Of a stretch of 64,000 nt of DNA, positions 1-10,390 are shown piece by piece (position 1 is the first letter of the stretch; each line of letters opens with the position of its first letter). This DNA is from Pedobacter sp. R20-19 (GTDB taxonomy: Bacteria > Bacteroidota > Bacteroidia > Sphingobacteriales > Sphingobacteriaceae), in the NCBI RefSeq assembly GCF_000708265.2, contig NZ_JCKI01000003.1, positions 124,001-188,000 on the forward strand, given 5' to 3'. Position numbers and translations under genes: made by a program. Under the pieces are notes generated by a model that made no database searches, was not told the DNA's origin, and saw only the letters and a list, made by a program, of their open reading frames with translations.

Positions 1-2175
1 CTTGCAGCAGCAGGAATTACCACACTTATATTTAAAAAAATTAAGCAGCCTTTAGTATTAGGCTATATTTTAGCAGGCCTATTGGTTGGGCCACATTTAG
101 ATTTTTTTCCATCAGTTAAGGATACAAAGAACATCAACATCTGGGGTGAAATCGGTGTGATCTTCCTATTATTTAGTTTAGGTTTGGAATTCAGTTTTAA
201 AAAACTGGTTAAGGTTGGAGGCTCCGCATCAGTGACGGCCATTGTTGAAGTTGTTTTTATGTTGCTGATCGGTTTCTCTGCCGGCAAATTGATGGGCTGG
301 AAAACCATGGATAGTATTTTTCTTGGTGGAATTTTATCTGTTTCTTCCACCACCATCATCATCAGGGCATTTGAAGAATTAGGTGTAAAACATAAAAAAT
401 TTGCCGGACTTGTTTTCGGTGTACTTATCGTTGAGGATTTAGTGGCTATTTTACTCCTTGTTCTGTTATCCACCTTAGCGGTAAGTCAGCAGTTTGCAGG
501 TAGTGAAATGCTAATCTCAATCTTAAAACTGGCATTTTTCTTAGTACTTTGGTTTTTAGGTGGAATATTTCTGATTCCAACCTTCCTTAAGGCCACCCGA
601 AAATTAATGAATGATGAGACCATGCTGGTGGTTTCTCTGGCCTTGTGTTTGGTAATGGTTCTTTTGGCAGTAAAGGTTGGATTCTCCCCTGCCCTGGGTG
701 CCTTCATCATGGGATCTATTCTCGCCGAAACCACTCAGGCTGAAAAAATAGAGCATTTAACTAAATCCGTAAAGGATTTATTTGCCGCAGTATTTTTCGT
801 TTCAGTAGGTATGCTGATTGATCCAAAAATCCTGATTGATTATAGTATCCCGATCATAATTGTAACACTAGCCACTATTTTTGGCAAATTCTTGAGTTCA
901 AGTCTCGGCGCACTCCTATCCGGCCAGCCGCTCAAAACTTCTGTTCAATCTGGAATGAGTTTGGCACAAATTGGTGAATTTTCATTCATTATTGCCACAT
1001 TAGGATTAACCTTAAAGGTAACCAGTGATTTTCTCTACCCAATTGCCGTGGCGGCATCAGCTATTACCACTTTTACCACCCCTTATCTCATTAAACATTC
1101 AGAAGCATTTTATAATTTCCTTAACCGGATTTTGCCTAAAAAATGGTTGGATGGAATATCCAGATACAGTTCCAGCACAGCCGGAATGACCACACTAAGT
1201 GACTGGAAGATTTTGCTGCGCAGCTATGCCTTCAACACAGTTATCCATTCTGTTATTATTGTTGCTGTTATATTTCTGGCATCTCGTTACATACAGCCCT
1301 TTATTGCAAATAATTTTGTAAATGGAATTAAATCTACCATTATCAGTTTGGTGGTTTCTTTCATTATCATGGCGCCTTTTTTATGGGCACTATCCATTAG
1401 AAGGATTCAAAAAACTGCCTATTCTCACTTGTGGTTAAGCAAAAAATATACGCGTGGACCGTTAATTGCCATCGAAGCATTTAGGATTGCGCTCGGCATC
1501 TTTTTCGTTGGTTTTTTAATGTACGAATTTTTTGATACCTGGATTGCTGCCGGAATTGCTTTGGCTTTAATTGTACTGATGATGTTTATTTTCTCCAGAA
1601 AACTTCAGGCCTTTTATAATAAACTGGAAAAGCGATTTATCTTAAATCTGAATGCCAGAGAGAATCAAAAACCTGACATACTACCATGGGATACCCACCT
1701 GACAGCGTTAACGGTTTCACCAGAATCTGAAGTGGTAGGTCAAACCCTCTCCAGCTTAATGATTCGCGAAAAATTCGGTGTAAACATTGCTATGATTGAG
1801 CGTGGAAGAAACAGCATACCAACACCTGGAAGAGATGAAAGACTTTATCCCAATGACAAATTATTGCTTATTGGCGCAGACGATCAACTGGCAGCCGTTA
1901 AAGCAATTTTGGAGGTAGATATACCCGAAACAGAAAGCGAGAAAAACTTTCCTGATAAGGAAATGACTTTGCAGAAGGTTGTAGTCAATCTAGAATCACC
2001 TGTTTATGGGTTAAGCATCAGGAATGCGGGAATAAGAGAAAAAGCACAGGCACTTATTGTTGGAATAGAACGGGGAACAGAACGAATCTTAAATCCATCA
2101 TCTGATTTCATTTTTGATAATGGTGATATCATCTGGATAGTAGGAAATAATAAGAAAATTAAAGAGGTACTTTAA
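1..2175 (+). CDS. Kef-type cation:proton antiporter (CPA2 family), 5' end missing
   Basis: An integral membrane antiporter that should exchange K+ or Na+ for protons across the inner membrane. The reading frame is open from base 1 and already codes for family sequence (LVLGYILAGLLVGPH), so the true start lies outside the window; 724 residues are visible. About 12 hydrophobic segments fill the first part, including GFSPALGAFIMG and the QIGEFSFI motif typical of CPA2 exchangers. The hydrophilic C-terminus holds two consecutive RCK_C/TrkA-C type regulatory domains (about residues 575-645 and 655-724), which bind small ligands in this family. There is no TrkA-N domain between membrane part and tail. 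The ion cannot be read from the sequence. Confidence 0.92.
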   Translation, partial: LAAAGITTLIFKKIKQPLVLGYILAGLLVGPHLDFFPSVKDTKNINIWGEIGVIFLLFSLGLEFSFKKLVKVGGSASVTAIVEVVFMLLIGFSAGKLMGWKTMDSIFLGGILSVSSTTIIIRAFEELGVKHKKFAGLVFGVLIVEDLVAILLLVLLSTLAVSQQFAGSEMLISILKLAFFLVLWFLGGIFLIPTFLKATRKLMNDETMLVVSLALCLVMVLLAVKVGFSPALGAFIMGSILAETTQAEKIEHLTKSVKDLFAAVFFVSVGMLIDPKILIDYSIPIIIVTLATIFGKFLSSSLGALLSGQPLKTSVQSGMSLAQIGEFSFIIATLGLTLKVTSDFLYPIAVAASAITTFTTPYLIKHSEAFYNFLNRILPKKWLDGISRYSSSTAGMTTLSDWKILLRSYAFNTVIHSVIIVAVIFLASRYIQPFIANNFVNGIKSTIISLVVSFIIMAPFLWALSIRRIQKTAYSHLWLSKKYTRGPLIAIEAFRIALGIFFVGFLMYEFFDTWIAAGIALALIVLMMFIFSRKLQAFYNKLEKRFILNLNARENQKPDILPWDTHLTALTVSPESEVVGQTLSSLMIREKFGVNIAMIERGRNSIPTPGRDERLYPNDKLLLIGADDQLAAVKAILEVDIPETESEKNFPDKEMTLQKVVVNLESPVYGLSIRNAGIREKAQALIVGIERGTERILNPSSDFIFDNGDIIWIVGNNKKIKEVL

Positions 2176-2248
2176 TTAACTAATTTGTCTTTATACATGA
2201 TACTTACATCTTGATACTAATTTTATATCTTCGCATACAACCCCACCT

Positions 2249-3283
2249 ATGAAAGTTGATATAGAAAAAAGTGAATTTCTTGATGAGATGATTGAGCAAT
2301 GGCAAAACGATGGCTTGATTAATGAGGAAACCGGCGTTAAACTTCGGCAAAGTTATGAAGCCAAAAATTTCGACTGGTTGAGGCTTGCTCAATACGCATT
2401 TTGGGTAGCACTGGCTTGTGGCTTTATTGCTTTGGGGTCGCTTTTAATTGATAACTCCATCCTCGACTATCTTAAACGTGTTTACAATACCCCAAATATT
2501 GTTATCGCTCTGGTATCTGCTGGAATTGCAGGATGGCTTTACATATTGGGCTTTCGAAGGAAGAAAAAATTGCCTAATCTCAGATTTAGCAATGAAGCGA
2601 TTGTATTTTCGGCTATTTTACTTACGGCGAATGCCATTGCCTATTTTGGTAAATCGCTGGATAACGGCTCTGGAAATTTCACCATTCTAATTTTAATTTC
2701 GGTGTTTATTTACGGCGGACTTGGTTACTTCTTCAACTCAAAGTTGATCTGGATATTTGCATTAATATCTTTAGGCGCTTGGTTTGGTACTGAAACAGGT
2801 TATCTCAGCCGCTGGAATTACTATTTCCTAGGCATGAATTATCCACTCAGATTTGTCGTTTTTGGAGCCGTTTTAACTGCAGCTTCCTTTATCATGAAAG
2901 CCTTGCCTAAAACGAGGCAATTTTTTCAAATTACCTATATCGCAGGAATGGTTTATCTATTCATTTCACTGTGGGCCCTATCGGTTTTTGGTAATTTTGC
3001 AAGCTTAGAAAAATGGTATGCCGTTCGGCAATTAAGTCTATTTTATTGGGCCTTAATTTCTGCTACAGTCTGTGTGGCCAGTACCTTATTTGGGTTAAAA
3101 TACCGTGATGACATTGCAAGGGAATTTGGCATTACATTTTTATTTATCAACCTATATACCCGTTATTTCGAATATTTTTGGGATAGCTGGCACAAGGCGC
3201 TTTTCTTTTCGGTATTGGCTGCATCATTTTGGTTGATTGGCAGAAAGGCAGAGAAAATATGGAATGTAGAATTTTTAAAGTAA
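2249..3283 (+). CDS. DUF2157-type multi-pass membrane protein
   Basis: A 344-residue membrane protein of unknown function. The first 50 residues are soluble and acidic (the FLDEMIEQWQNDGLINEET stretch resembles the N-terminus of DUF2157 proteins) and are followed by about nine hydrophobic helices. It starts with ATG 73 bases after the antiporter stop. A TATCTTCG box at 2226-2233, one base off TAnnTTTG, may give it its own promoter. The family assignment rests on overall pattern, with no catalytic motif to confirm it. Confidence 0.75.
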   Translation: MKVDIEKSEFLDEMIEQWQNDGLINEETGVKLRQSYEAKNFDWLRLAQYAFWVALACGFIALGSLLIDNSILDYLKRVYNTPNIVIALVSAGIAGWLYILGFRRKKKLPNLRFSNEAIVFSAILLTANAIAYFGKSLDNGSGNFTILILISVFIYGGLGYFFNSKLIWIFALISLGAWFGTETGYLSRWNYYFLGMNYPLRFVVFGAVLTAASFIMKALPKTRQFFQITYIAGMVYLFISLWALSVFGNFASLEKWYAVRQLSLFYWALISATVCVASTLFGLKYRDDIAREFGITFLFINLYTRYFEYFWDSWHKALFFSVLAASFWLIGRKAEKIWNVEFLK

Positions 3284-3327
3284 GGTTTTCTTCGTATTAA
3301 TTTATTGAAAGTTTAGCCAGGTGTGTG

Positions 3328-4316
3328 ATGAAAATTAATGATCAAAATTTGTACAAAAAGGTAATTGAACTACTTAATCAAGCCAGACAAAGTGTAGTAC
3401 AAACCATTAATAATACAATGGCCATGACCTACTTCGAAATTGGTAAAATGATTGTAGAAGAAGAGCAGCACGGCAAAGAAAAATCTGCATATGGAAAACA
3501 AGTTTTAAAGGAACTTTCAGAAAAGTTAGTCAATAAATTTGGCAAGGGCTTTTCAGAAACCAATTTAAAGCAAATGCGGCAATTCTATATTAATTATTCA
3601 ATTCGTCAGACAGTGTCTGACGAATTCAAACTAACTTGTTCTCACTATCTAAACTCATGAGGATAGCTGATCTGAATGAGCGCAATTTTTACGAAATAGA
3701 AGCCATAAAAAACAATTGGAGCTTACGAGAATTACAACGCCAATATGATACTGCATTATATACACGTTTAGCTTTAAGTAAGAATAAGAAAGAAGTAATT
3801 TCCCTCGGACAAAAAGGTCAGATCATTGAAAAAAACAAAGATTTAATAAAAGACCCTTATATATTAGAATTTTTAGGCCTGCCAGATAAAAACTTCTACT
3901 CTGAAAGCGATTTAGAGCAAAAACTGATTGATAAATTAGAACACTTTCTATTAGAACTAGGTAATGGTTTTACCTTTGTTGCCCGCCAAAAAAGAATAAC
4001 CTTTGATGAACGTCACTTCAAAGTAGATTTGGTTTTTTATAATAGGATACTTAAGTGCTTCGTGTTAATAGACTTAAAAATTGGCGAATTAAAGCATCAG
4101 GATATAGGCCAGATGCAGATGTATGTAAACTATTTTGATAGGGAAGTGAAGCTTGATGATGAAAACAAAACTATTGGAATTATTCTTTGCCAGGATAAAA
4201 GCGAATCTGTAGTCAGATATACCTTACCGGAGAATAATGAGCAAATTTTTGCCAGTAAATACCTTACCGTATTGCCTAGTGAAAAAGATTTAATCCAAAT
4301 CATTGAAAACCAATAA
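3328..4316 (+). pseudogene. YhcG-type PDDEXK nuclease (DUF1016), split by a frameshift
   Basis: Two adjacent frames together make one YhcG/DUF1016 protein of about 330 residues, the usual family length. The first (from ATG 3328 to stop 3660) carries the DUF1016 N-terminal domain, ending in LTCSHYL. The second frame continues with KLMRIADLNERNFYEIE and then the nuclease domain with FKVDLVFYN and VLIDLKIG, which supply the D...DxK catalytic core. Adding one A to the three-A run near 3650 would restore a continuous frame through HYLKLMR. As written the protein is interrupted at about residue 110, so it is either a young pseudogene or a single-base sequence error. An internal start such as ATG 3657 could still yield the nuclease half. 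It stands alone, without restriction-modification genes nearby. Confidence 0.85.
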
Positions 4317-4347
4317 GAAACAACTAGCTTAATATAATTAATTAAGC

Positions 4348-5001
4348 CTATAACAAAACAATCAATTGCTTAACCACTAAATAAGCTGCAAGCACATACA
4401 AGAATATAGCAATAGATTTATTTATAATCAGGCTGCTCAACGCAAACTTCTCCTGAATAAAAGTAGCAAAGTGAGCATATACATATAGCGCACCTGCAGA
4501 GCCAAAGCCTGATCCGATAGCAAAAACAATTAATGATAAATAATCTGTTTTAATCCACTCATGCAGGATTACATAATTACCAAAAAAAAGCCAGAAAGGA
4601 ATCTGAACTGGATTTAATACACCTAATATTAACCCATAAAGTACACTTCCACTTCTTTTATCATCTTTCTTACTACTTGTTTTCGGAACTTTTTTGCGGT
4701 TTATCCAGGTAATGGTTCCCATCACAATGAACATGAGAATCATAAAACAATCAACCAAAGTCCCTAACCTTACTTCACTAACAGCCTCATTCGGATTAAT
4801 ATCACTCATCGCCCATCGGGCAAAGCGCATCATCCCGAAGGTAAAAAATATCTCTACACAAGAAAATGAAAAGATAAAATACCAAACCTGCCGCATCCCT
4901 TTATTAATGGTTAGCTGTGCAACAGTTAAGTTAATGTTGCCTGGGGGAATATAGCCCATGGCGTTAAGTAAAATGCCTATAATAAAGGTTAGAAAAAGCA
5001 T
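4348..5001 (-). CDS. LysE-family translocator
   Basis: A 217-residue inner-membrane protein of the LysE/RhtB exporter superfamily, which exports amino acids or related small solutes. The N-terminus GYIPPGNINLTVAQLTINKG matches the family pattern (PGP or PGN in the first loop) and about six hydrophobic helices are visible. A basic loop near residues 105-120 (NRKKVPKTSSKKDDKRSG) is cytoplasmic by the positive-inside rule. It lies 8 bases downstream of uvrA on the same strand and is probably co-transcribed with it, though no functional link is evident. The substrate is unknown. Confidence 0.85.
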   Translation of the reverse strand: MLFLTFIIGILLNAMGYIPPGNINLTVAQLTINKGMRQVWYFIFSFSCVEIFFTFGMMRFARWAMSDINPNEAVSEVRLGTLVDCFMILMFIVMGTITWINRKKVPKTSSKKDDKRSGSVLYGLILGVLNPVQIPFWLFFGNYVILHEWIKTDYLSLIVFAIGSGFGSAGALYVYAHFATFIQEKFALSSLIINKSIAIFLYVLAAYLVVKQLIVLL

Positions 5002-5009
5002 TGCCGAAA

Positions 5010-7823
5010 TTATGGATTTAAATTTAAATGCGATGCTAAATATTTACCTGTATAAGAATTTTTCTCTTTTACCAGATCTTCAGGTATACCTTCAAATACC
5101 AACTGTCCACCTCCATCACCACCTTCAGGGCCAATATCAATTACCCAGTCAGCACATTTAATCATGTCCATATTGTGCTCAATAACTAAGATCGTGTTGC
5201 CTTGTTCTATTAATGTATTCAGTGCCTTTAGTAATTTTTTGATATCGTGAAAGTGCAATCCGGTAGTTGGCTCATCAAAAATGAATAATGTCTTATTGGC
5301 ATTATTACCTTTAATTAAAAATGATGCCAGTTTAATCCGTTGCGCTTCTCCACCTGATAAGGTATTAGAAGACTGCCCTAAATGCACATAGCCCAAACCC
5401 ACATCAACCAATGGATTTAACTTATTCAAAATCTTCTGCTCGTCCTTAAAGAAATCAACCGCTTCATCAATGGTCATATCCAGGATTTCAGAAACGTTTT
5501 TTTCTTTATAGGTTACATCTAAAACCTGTTGCTTAAATCGCTTCCCGCTACAAGCCTCACATGGCAAATAAATATCTGCCATAAATTGCATCTCAATTTT
5601 TACCTCGCCCTCGCCTTGGCAAACATCACAGCGGCCACCTTCTACATTAAAAGAAAATGCAGCTGGTTTTAGTCCTGCGGCCTTGGCTGCAGCCTGACTT
5701 GAGAACAATGCTCGAACATCATCCCAGGCCTTAACATAAGTAACAGGATTTGAACGGCTGGATCGACCAATCGGATTTTGATCTACCATTTCTACCGCGC
5801 TAACCAAATCTACGTTTCCAAAAATTCCATCATATGCACCTGTTTGCTCACCAGCATAATTGCCTATTGCTTTTTGTAATGCCGGATAAAGAATTTTCTT
5901 TACCAAACTGGTTTTTCCTGATCCTGAAACGCCACTCACAGTAGTAAAAACGCCTAGAGGGAATTTAACATCAATATTCTGAAGATTATTTTCTCTGGCA
6001 CCTTTAATCAGGATATGATCTTTCCATTTACGTCTCTTTTCAGGTATAGCAATTTTTTCAATACCCGCTAAATATCTACCGGTTAAACTATTCTTATCTT
6101 TTAAAATTTCTTCATAATTACCGCTAAATACCAGATTGCCACCATGAGTTCCAGCTTCCGGACCAATATCAATAATATAATCAGCCGCACGCATCATTTC
6201 TTCCTCATGTTCTACTACAATAACCGTATTACCTACATTTCTTAAAGAGATTAAAACCTCAATTAATTTATTGGTATCACGAGGATGAAGCCCAATACTC
6301 GGCTCATCCAACACATAAATAGATCCTACTAAACTACTACCTAAAGAAGTAGCCAGATTAATTCTTTGAGATTCTCCCCCAGATAGTGTATTGGATAATC
6401 TATTTAGCGTTAAATAACCCAAGCCCACATTATTGAGGTATAGAAAACGATTATCAATCTCAGCCAATAAACGTTTAGCAATTTTTGCATCATTTACGCT
6501 CAGCTTCAAATCATTAAAAAATACCAGCGCTTTAGATAAAGGCATTAAAACAATATCAATGATGGATTTTTCAGCAATTTTTACATAAGAGGCGTCTTTA
6601 CGTAAACGAGATCCTTTACAATCAGGGCAAGTTGTTTTCCCCCGATAGCGAGATAACATCACCCGGTATTGAATTTTATAGGTTTGCTCTTCAAGCTCTT
6701 TGAAAAAGGCATCGAGTCCGCTGAAATATTTATTACCAGTCCATAATAAGCGCTGTTCTTTAGCTGTTAACTGGCTAAATGACCGATGAATTGGAAAATC
6801 GAATTTTGGTGCTACTTTAATGAAGTTTTGCAACCAAACGTTCATTTTTTCTCCCCTCCAAGGTGCTATGGCATTATCGTAAACACTTTTACTTTTATCC
6901 GGGATAACCAAATCCTCGTCAATTCCAATTACATTTCCATAGCCTTCGCAACGTTTACAGGCACCATAAGGATTATTGAACGAGAAAAAATTAGGCGTTG
7001 GTTCTTCAAAACGAATTCCATCCAATTCGAAACGATCGCTGAAGTGCTTGGTTTTTCCTTCAGCCTCTACATAACAATCACCTTTACCTTCAAAAAAAGC
7101 TGTTTGTGCAGAATCAGCTAATCTGCTTAAAGTTTCTTCTTCCTGATTGGTTACCAATCGATCAATTAAAATCTGTACCGTTTTATCATCAGTTAATTCA
7201 GCATCTTTAAAGTCGGCATCATCCAGTACAGTTTCAATTTTTGATACTTGATCACCAATCAATACCCTTAAAAATCCTTTTTGCAATAAAATGGCCAGTT
7301 CTTCTTTAATGGTTCTGTTATTGTGCGGGTAAAGCGGACAAAAGATAGTAACTGTAGTATCTTCTGGCATTGCACCCACATAGTCAACAACTGAACTTAC
7401 AGAATCTTTTTTTACTTCCTTGCCAGATACCGGAGATATTGTTTTTCCAATACGGGAGAAAAGTAACTTCAAATAATCATAAATTTCTGTTGAAGTACCT
7501 ACTGTGGAACGGGGATTTGATGTAATTACTTTTTGTTCTATGGCAATAGCCGGAGCAATACCTTTAATATAATCTACATCAGGTTTATTCATCCTCCCCA
7601 TAAACTGACGGGCATAGGATGATAAACTCTCTACGTAACGACGTTGCCCCTCAGCATATAAGGTATCAAATGCCAATGATGATTTTCCCGAACCAGACAT
7701 CCCAGTAACCACTACCAGCTTGTTTTTAGGAATGGCAACATCTATATTTTTAAGGTTGTGCACCCGGGCACCTTTAATAATTATATTTTTATGCGGATCT
7801 TTTTCGGCCTCTTTTTTGCTCAT
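5010..7823 (-). CDS. uvrA: UvrABC excinuclease subunit A
   Basis: The damage-recognition ATPase of nucleotide excision repair, acting with UvrB and UvrC on bulky DNA lesions. The 937 residues match full-length UvrA. Visible are two ABC ATPase modules, each with Walker A ([14 protein letters not shown] near residue 42 and [10 protein letters not shown] near 630) and signature motifs ([24 protein letters not shown]). The zinc-binding cysteines appear as [17 protein letters not shown] and the CDVCQGEGE...CEACSGKRF module. The ATG start is followed by a lysine-rich tail before the conserved [22 protein letters not shown] box upstream on the same strand (7882-7889) gives a plausible promoter. The ECF sigma gene diverges from it. 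Confidence 0.98.
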   Translation of the reverse strand: MSKKEAEKDPHKNIIIKGARVHNLKNIDVAIPKNKLVVVTGMSGSGKSSLAFDTLYAEGQRRYVESLSSYARQFMGRMNKPDVDYIKGIAPAIAIEQKVITSNPRSTVGTSTEIYDYLKLLFSRIGKTISPVSGKEVKKDSVSSVVDYVGAMPEDTTVTIFCPLYPHNNRTIKEELAILLQKGFLRVLIGDQVSKIETVLDDADFKDAELTDDKTVQILIDRLVTNQEEETLSRLADSAQTAFFEGKGDCYVEAEGKTKHFSDRFELDGIRFEEPTPNFFSFNNPYGACKRCEGYGNVIGIDEDLVIPDKSKSVYDNAIAPWRGEKMNVWLQNFIKVAPKFDFPIHRSFSQLTAKEQRLLWTGNKYFSGLDAFFKELEEQTYKIQYRVMLSRYRGKTTCPDCKGSRLRKDASYVKIAEKSIIDIVLMPLSKALVFFNDLKLSVNDAKIAKRLLAEIDNRFLYLNNVGLGYLTLNRLSNTLSGGESQRINLATSLGSSLVGSIYVLDEPSIGLHPRDTNKLIEVLISLRNVGNTVIVVEHEEEMMRAADYIIDIGPEAGTHGGNLVFSGNYEEILKDKNSLTGRYLAGIEKIAIPEKRRKWKDHILIKGARENNLQNIDVKFPLGVFTTVSGVSGSGKTSLVKKILYPALQKAIGNYAGEQTGAYDGIFGNVDLVSAVEMVDQNPIGRSSRSNPVTYVKAWDDVRALFSSQAAAKAAGLKPAAFSFNVEGGRCDVCQGEGEVKIEMQFMADIYLPCEACSGKRFKQQVLDVTYKEKNVSEILDMTIDEAVDFFKDEQKILNKLNPLVDVGLGYVHLGQSSNTLSGGEAQRIKLASFLIKGNNANKTLFIFDEPTTGLHFHDIKKLLKALNTLIEQGNTILVIEHNMDMIKCADWVIDIGPEGGDGGGQLVFEGIPEDLVKEKNSYTGKYLASHLNLNP

Positions 7824-7881
7824 GTATTGTTAAGAATATATTATGAAAACCCCAGAAAGTAATTTGGGTTTTAAGATGATA

Positions 7882-7889
7882 CAAAAATA
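7882..7889 (-). promoter_or_regulatory. Probable uvrA -7 element
   Basis: On the minus strand this reads TATTTTTG, a full match to the Bacteroidota -7 consensus TAnnTTTG, about 59 bases before the uvrA ATG. No good -33 TTTG was found at the usual distance. No SOS-type operator was recognised. Confidence 0.5.
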
Positions 7890-8080
7890 GGGTACTGAGA
7901 TGGTTAATTTATTTTTTAACATTTTATTTTTTGCATTTTGGTAAAAAATAACTTTCTTTGGATATTAACGACCTCAGAACCAAACTAACACATTCAAAAA
8001 CATAGGAGATAAGCTATAGAAATTAAACATCTACAAATTAATTTTTAGCAAACAGTACGGGATTTAGTGTAGGTAAACCT

Positions 8081-8665
8081 ATGAATTTACAATCATATAA
8101 CGATCAGGACCTTGTAAAGGTATATATTGCCGGGAACGAGAATGGATTGCAGGAACTTTTACGAAGACATAAAAGTAAGATTTATACATCCATTTATTTA
8201 TTGGTTAAAGACCAGTATCTGGCGGAAGATATTTTTCAGGATGCTTTTATTAAGGTAATCAATACACTGCGATCAGGAAGGTATAACGAGGAAGGTAAAT
8301 TTTTACCTTGGGTAATGCGTATTGCACATAACCTGGTTATCGATTATTTCAGAAAAGAAAAAAGAACACCAATCATCACCAGTTCTGATGGAATGGATGT
8401 ATTCAATATGCTACACTTTTATGACGAAAGTGCAGAAGAAAAAATGCTTCGTGATCAAACCCATAAAGATTTAAAAGCAATGATTCATTTATTGCCTGAT
8501 GAGCAAAAAGAAGTGCTTCTAATGCGTCATTATGCAGATTTAAGTTTTAAAGAAATTGCCGATTTAACTGATGTAAGCATCAATACAGCCTTAGGTAGGA
8601 TGAGATATGCGCTAAGCAACCTTCGTAAAATGCTTAAGACAAAAGAAATGACATACAAAGGGTAG
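8081..8665 (+). CDS. ECF-type RNA polymerase sigma factor
   Basis: A 194-residue sigma-70 family factor of the extracytoplasmic-function size class. Region 2 is at about residues 20-95 (DIFQDAFIKVINTL for core binding, then PWVMRIAHNLVIDYFR for -10 recognition). Region 4 is at about residues 130-185, with a helix-turn-helix SFKEIADLTDVSINTALGRMR. There is no region 1 or 3. No anti-sigma gene follows; the next gene codes for a 64-residue soluble protein instead. The ATG start fits the domain boundary. The target regulon cannot be read from the sequence. Confidence 0.93.
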   Translation: MNLQSYNDQDLVKVYIAGNENGLQELLRRHKSKIYTSIYLLVKDQYLAEDIFQDAFIKVINTLRSGRYNEEGKFLPWVMRIAHNLVIDYFRKEKRTPIITSSDGMDVFNMLHFYDESAEEKMLRDQTHKDLKAMIHLLPDEQKEVLLMRHYADLSFKEIADLTDVSINTALGRMRYALSNLRKMLKTKEMTYKG

Positions 8666-8751
8666 CGTAAAAGTTACAAAAATTGTATGAGGCTTTAAAA
8701 TAAAGTATCTGAAGTACCGTTAAGTTTATAAACTTATCACATTTAGTGCTT

Positions 8752-8946
8752 ATGACAAAAACCTCTACATCAAACACCAGTGTAAATTCACCAATGCAAA
8801 ACATGTTTCAGCTAAAAACTGACATAGAATCTGTTACAGAACTAGACTTATTTTATGATCAAATAAAAGGTAAGTTAGATCGGTTAGCTAAAGATCCTCA
8901 AGATGAAACCATCAAGAAGATATTAGCTTATAGCAGAATAAAATAA
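8752..8946 (+). CDS. Small soluble protein of unknown function
   Basis: 64 residues, polar and rich in serine, threonine and charged residues, with one likely amphipathic helix (TELDLFYDQIKGKLDRLA). It is not recognised. It lies 86 bases after the sigma factor gene on the same strand and ends just before a strong terminator, so the two probably form one unit. A GTG six bases upstream is in frame but the ATG at 8752 is preferred. Its position suggests, but does not show, a role linked to the sigma factor. Confidence 0.6.
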   Translation: MTKTSTSNTSVNSPMQNMFQLKTDIESVTELDLFYDQIKGKLDRLAKDPQDETIKKILAYSRIK

Positions 8947-8964
8947 GAATTTACATGCGCTAAG

Positions 8965-8998
8965 AAAGGCTGTTTTACAAGAGTAGAACAGCCTTTTT
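8965..8998 (+). terminator. Rho-independent terminator after the sigma factor unit
   Basis: A perfect 10-base stem (AAAGGCTGTT / AACAGCCTTT, 8965-8974 with 8987-8996) with a 12-base loop, ending in a T run. It closes the sigma factor transcription unit. Confidence 0.85.
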
Positions 8999-9102
8999 CA
9001 CGTTCATCCATTCCATATATTTTTCAAAGTATTTAAACTTATTTTAATCAAAGCACCTGTTTAAGATGTCTCGATTTTTACAATTGAAAAAACAAAAAAC
9101 CA

Positions 9103-9131
9103 TACCTTTGCATAGTGTAATTTTAACACTA
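9103..9131 (+). promoter_or_regulatory. Promoter and possible operator of the MFS exporter
   Basis: TACCTTTG at 9103-9110 matches TAnnTTTG exactly, with a TTG at 9084-9086 as a possible -33 element (spacer 16, slightly short). Directly after it is an inverted repeat TAGTGT-N7-ACACTA (9113-9118 with 9126-9131) covering the expected transcription start, which would suit a repressor. No regulator gene is adjacent, so the operator role is inferred. Confidence 0.5.
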
Positions 9132-9138
9132 AGCACAA

Positions 9139-10326
9139 ATGAATAAAAATCTTCTTCCACTCACTTTAGGTGGTTTGGGTATCGGAATAACGGAGTTTGT
9201 AATGATGGGATTGCTGCCTGATATTGCAAAAGATTTAACGGTGAACATACCAAAAGCTGGCCATCTGATTTCTGCATATGCCCTGGGCGTTGTAATAGGC
9301 GCACCACTTCTCATAATAATTGCGGGAAAATACCCACCTAAAAAGATACTTATTGCCTTGATGGTAATGTTTACAGCATTCAATGCTTTTTCTGCATTTG
9401 CGCCTACATTTAATACTTTATTTATTGCCAGGTTACTATCTGGCTTACCTCATGGTGCCTTCTTTGGTGTAGGTTCTGTAGTGGCCAGTCGTATTGCACA
9501 AAAAGGAAAAGAAGCACAGGCAGTATCATTGATGTTTATGGGTTTAACCATTGCCAATATTGTTGGCGTTCCACTCGGAACATTTATTGGTCATCATTTT
9601 TCCTGGAGAATTTCATTTGCAGTGGTTGTTGCCGTTGGATTGATCACTTTATTAAGTCTTAAATTGTGGTTACCAGCTTTAGAAGCAGCTAAAAACCGCG
9701 ATTTAAAGGCCGAACTTAGTTTCTTCAAAAAGAGAGAAGCCTGGATTATCATTTTAATGATTTCTATTGGAACCGGTGGTTTATTTACATGGTACAGTTA
9801 CATTGCACCATTGATGACGGAAGTCGCGGGGTTTTCAGCAGAAGCCGTCACCTATATATTAATGCTTGCAGGTTTAGGAATGATGGCAGGCAATTATATT
9901 GGTGGGGTGTTAGCCGATAAATATTCGCCAGCTAAAGCATCAGCAGCACTATTAATAGCTATGGTGGTTACATTAACCATTGTACATTTTGTTTCTGCCA
10001 ATCAAATACTGGCACTTATCATGACTTTTATTACAGGAGCAGTTGCTTTTTCTTTGGCAGCACCGATTCAAATGTTGATGATCCAATCTGCTAAAGGTTC
10101 TGAAATGCTGGCAGCATCTGCAAGCCAGGCCAGTTTTAATATTGGGAATGCGCTTGGTGCTTTTTTTGGCGGACTGCCTTTAGTATATGGTTTTGATTAT
10201 ACCTCTCCCGCTTACGTTGGCGCAGCAATGGCTTTAGTTGGTGCTTTTTTTGCCTTCTGGCTAATTAAAAGTAAATCAAACAGCAATATTGCTGAACCAA
10301 AACAAAAATATGCTGTGATGCATTAA
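9139..10326 (+). CDS. MFS transporter, AraJ-like drug or sugar efflux type
   Basis: A 395-residue major facilitator superfamily exporter with 12 hydrophobic helices and no signal peptide. The N-terminal helix reads LGGLGIGITEFVMMGLLPDIA, and GFSAEAVTYILMLAGLGMMAGN marks the second half; both are typical of the AraJ/YdhP-type DHA1 group. These proteins move small molecules outward with proton exchange. It has its own promoter and stands alone. Substrate unknown; the C-terminal tail is short and charged. Confidence 0.9.
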   Translation: MNKNLLPLTLGGLGIGITEFVMMGLLPDIAKDLTVNIPKAGHLISAYALGVVIGAPLLIIIAGKYPPKKILIALMVMFTAFNAFSAFAPTFNTLFIARLLSGLPHGAFFGVGSVVASRIAQKGKEAQAVSLMFMGLTIANIVGVPLGTFIGHHFSWRISFAVVVAVGLITLLSLKLWLPALEAAKNRDLKAELSFFKKREAWIIILMISIGTGGLFTWYSYIAPLMTEVAGFSAEAVTYILMLAGLGMMAGNYIGGVLADKYSPAKASAALLIAMVVTLTIVHFVSANQILALIMTFITGAVAFSLAAPIQMLMIQSAKGSEMLAASASQASFNIGNALGAFFGGLPLVYGFDYTSPAYVGAAMALVGAFFAFWLIKSKSNSNIAEPKQKYAVMH

Positions 10327-10390
10327 TTTTTTATCTAGATACAAAGCCAAGATAAATGGCTTCTTAGTAATTTGCTTATTATATTTGGCC

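Noticed and set aside
63..473. Reverse-strand frames over the antiporter and similar long opposite-strand frames over tamB, uvrA, ligD, recQ and kdsD
   Set aside because: They are shadows of strongly conserved genes and show no family features.
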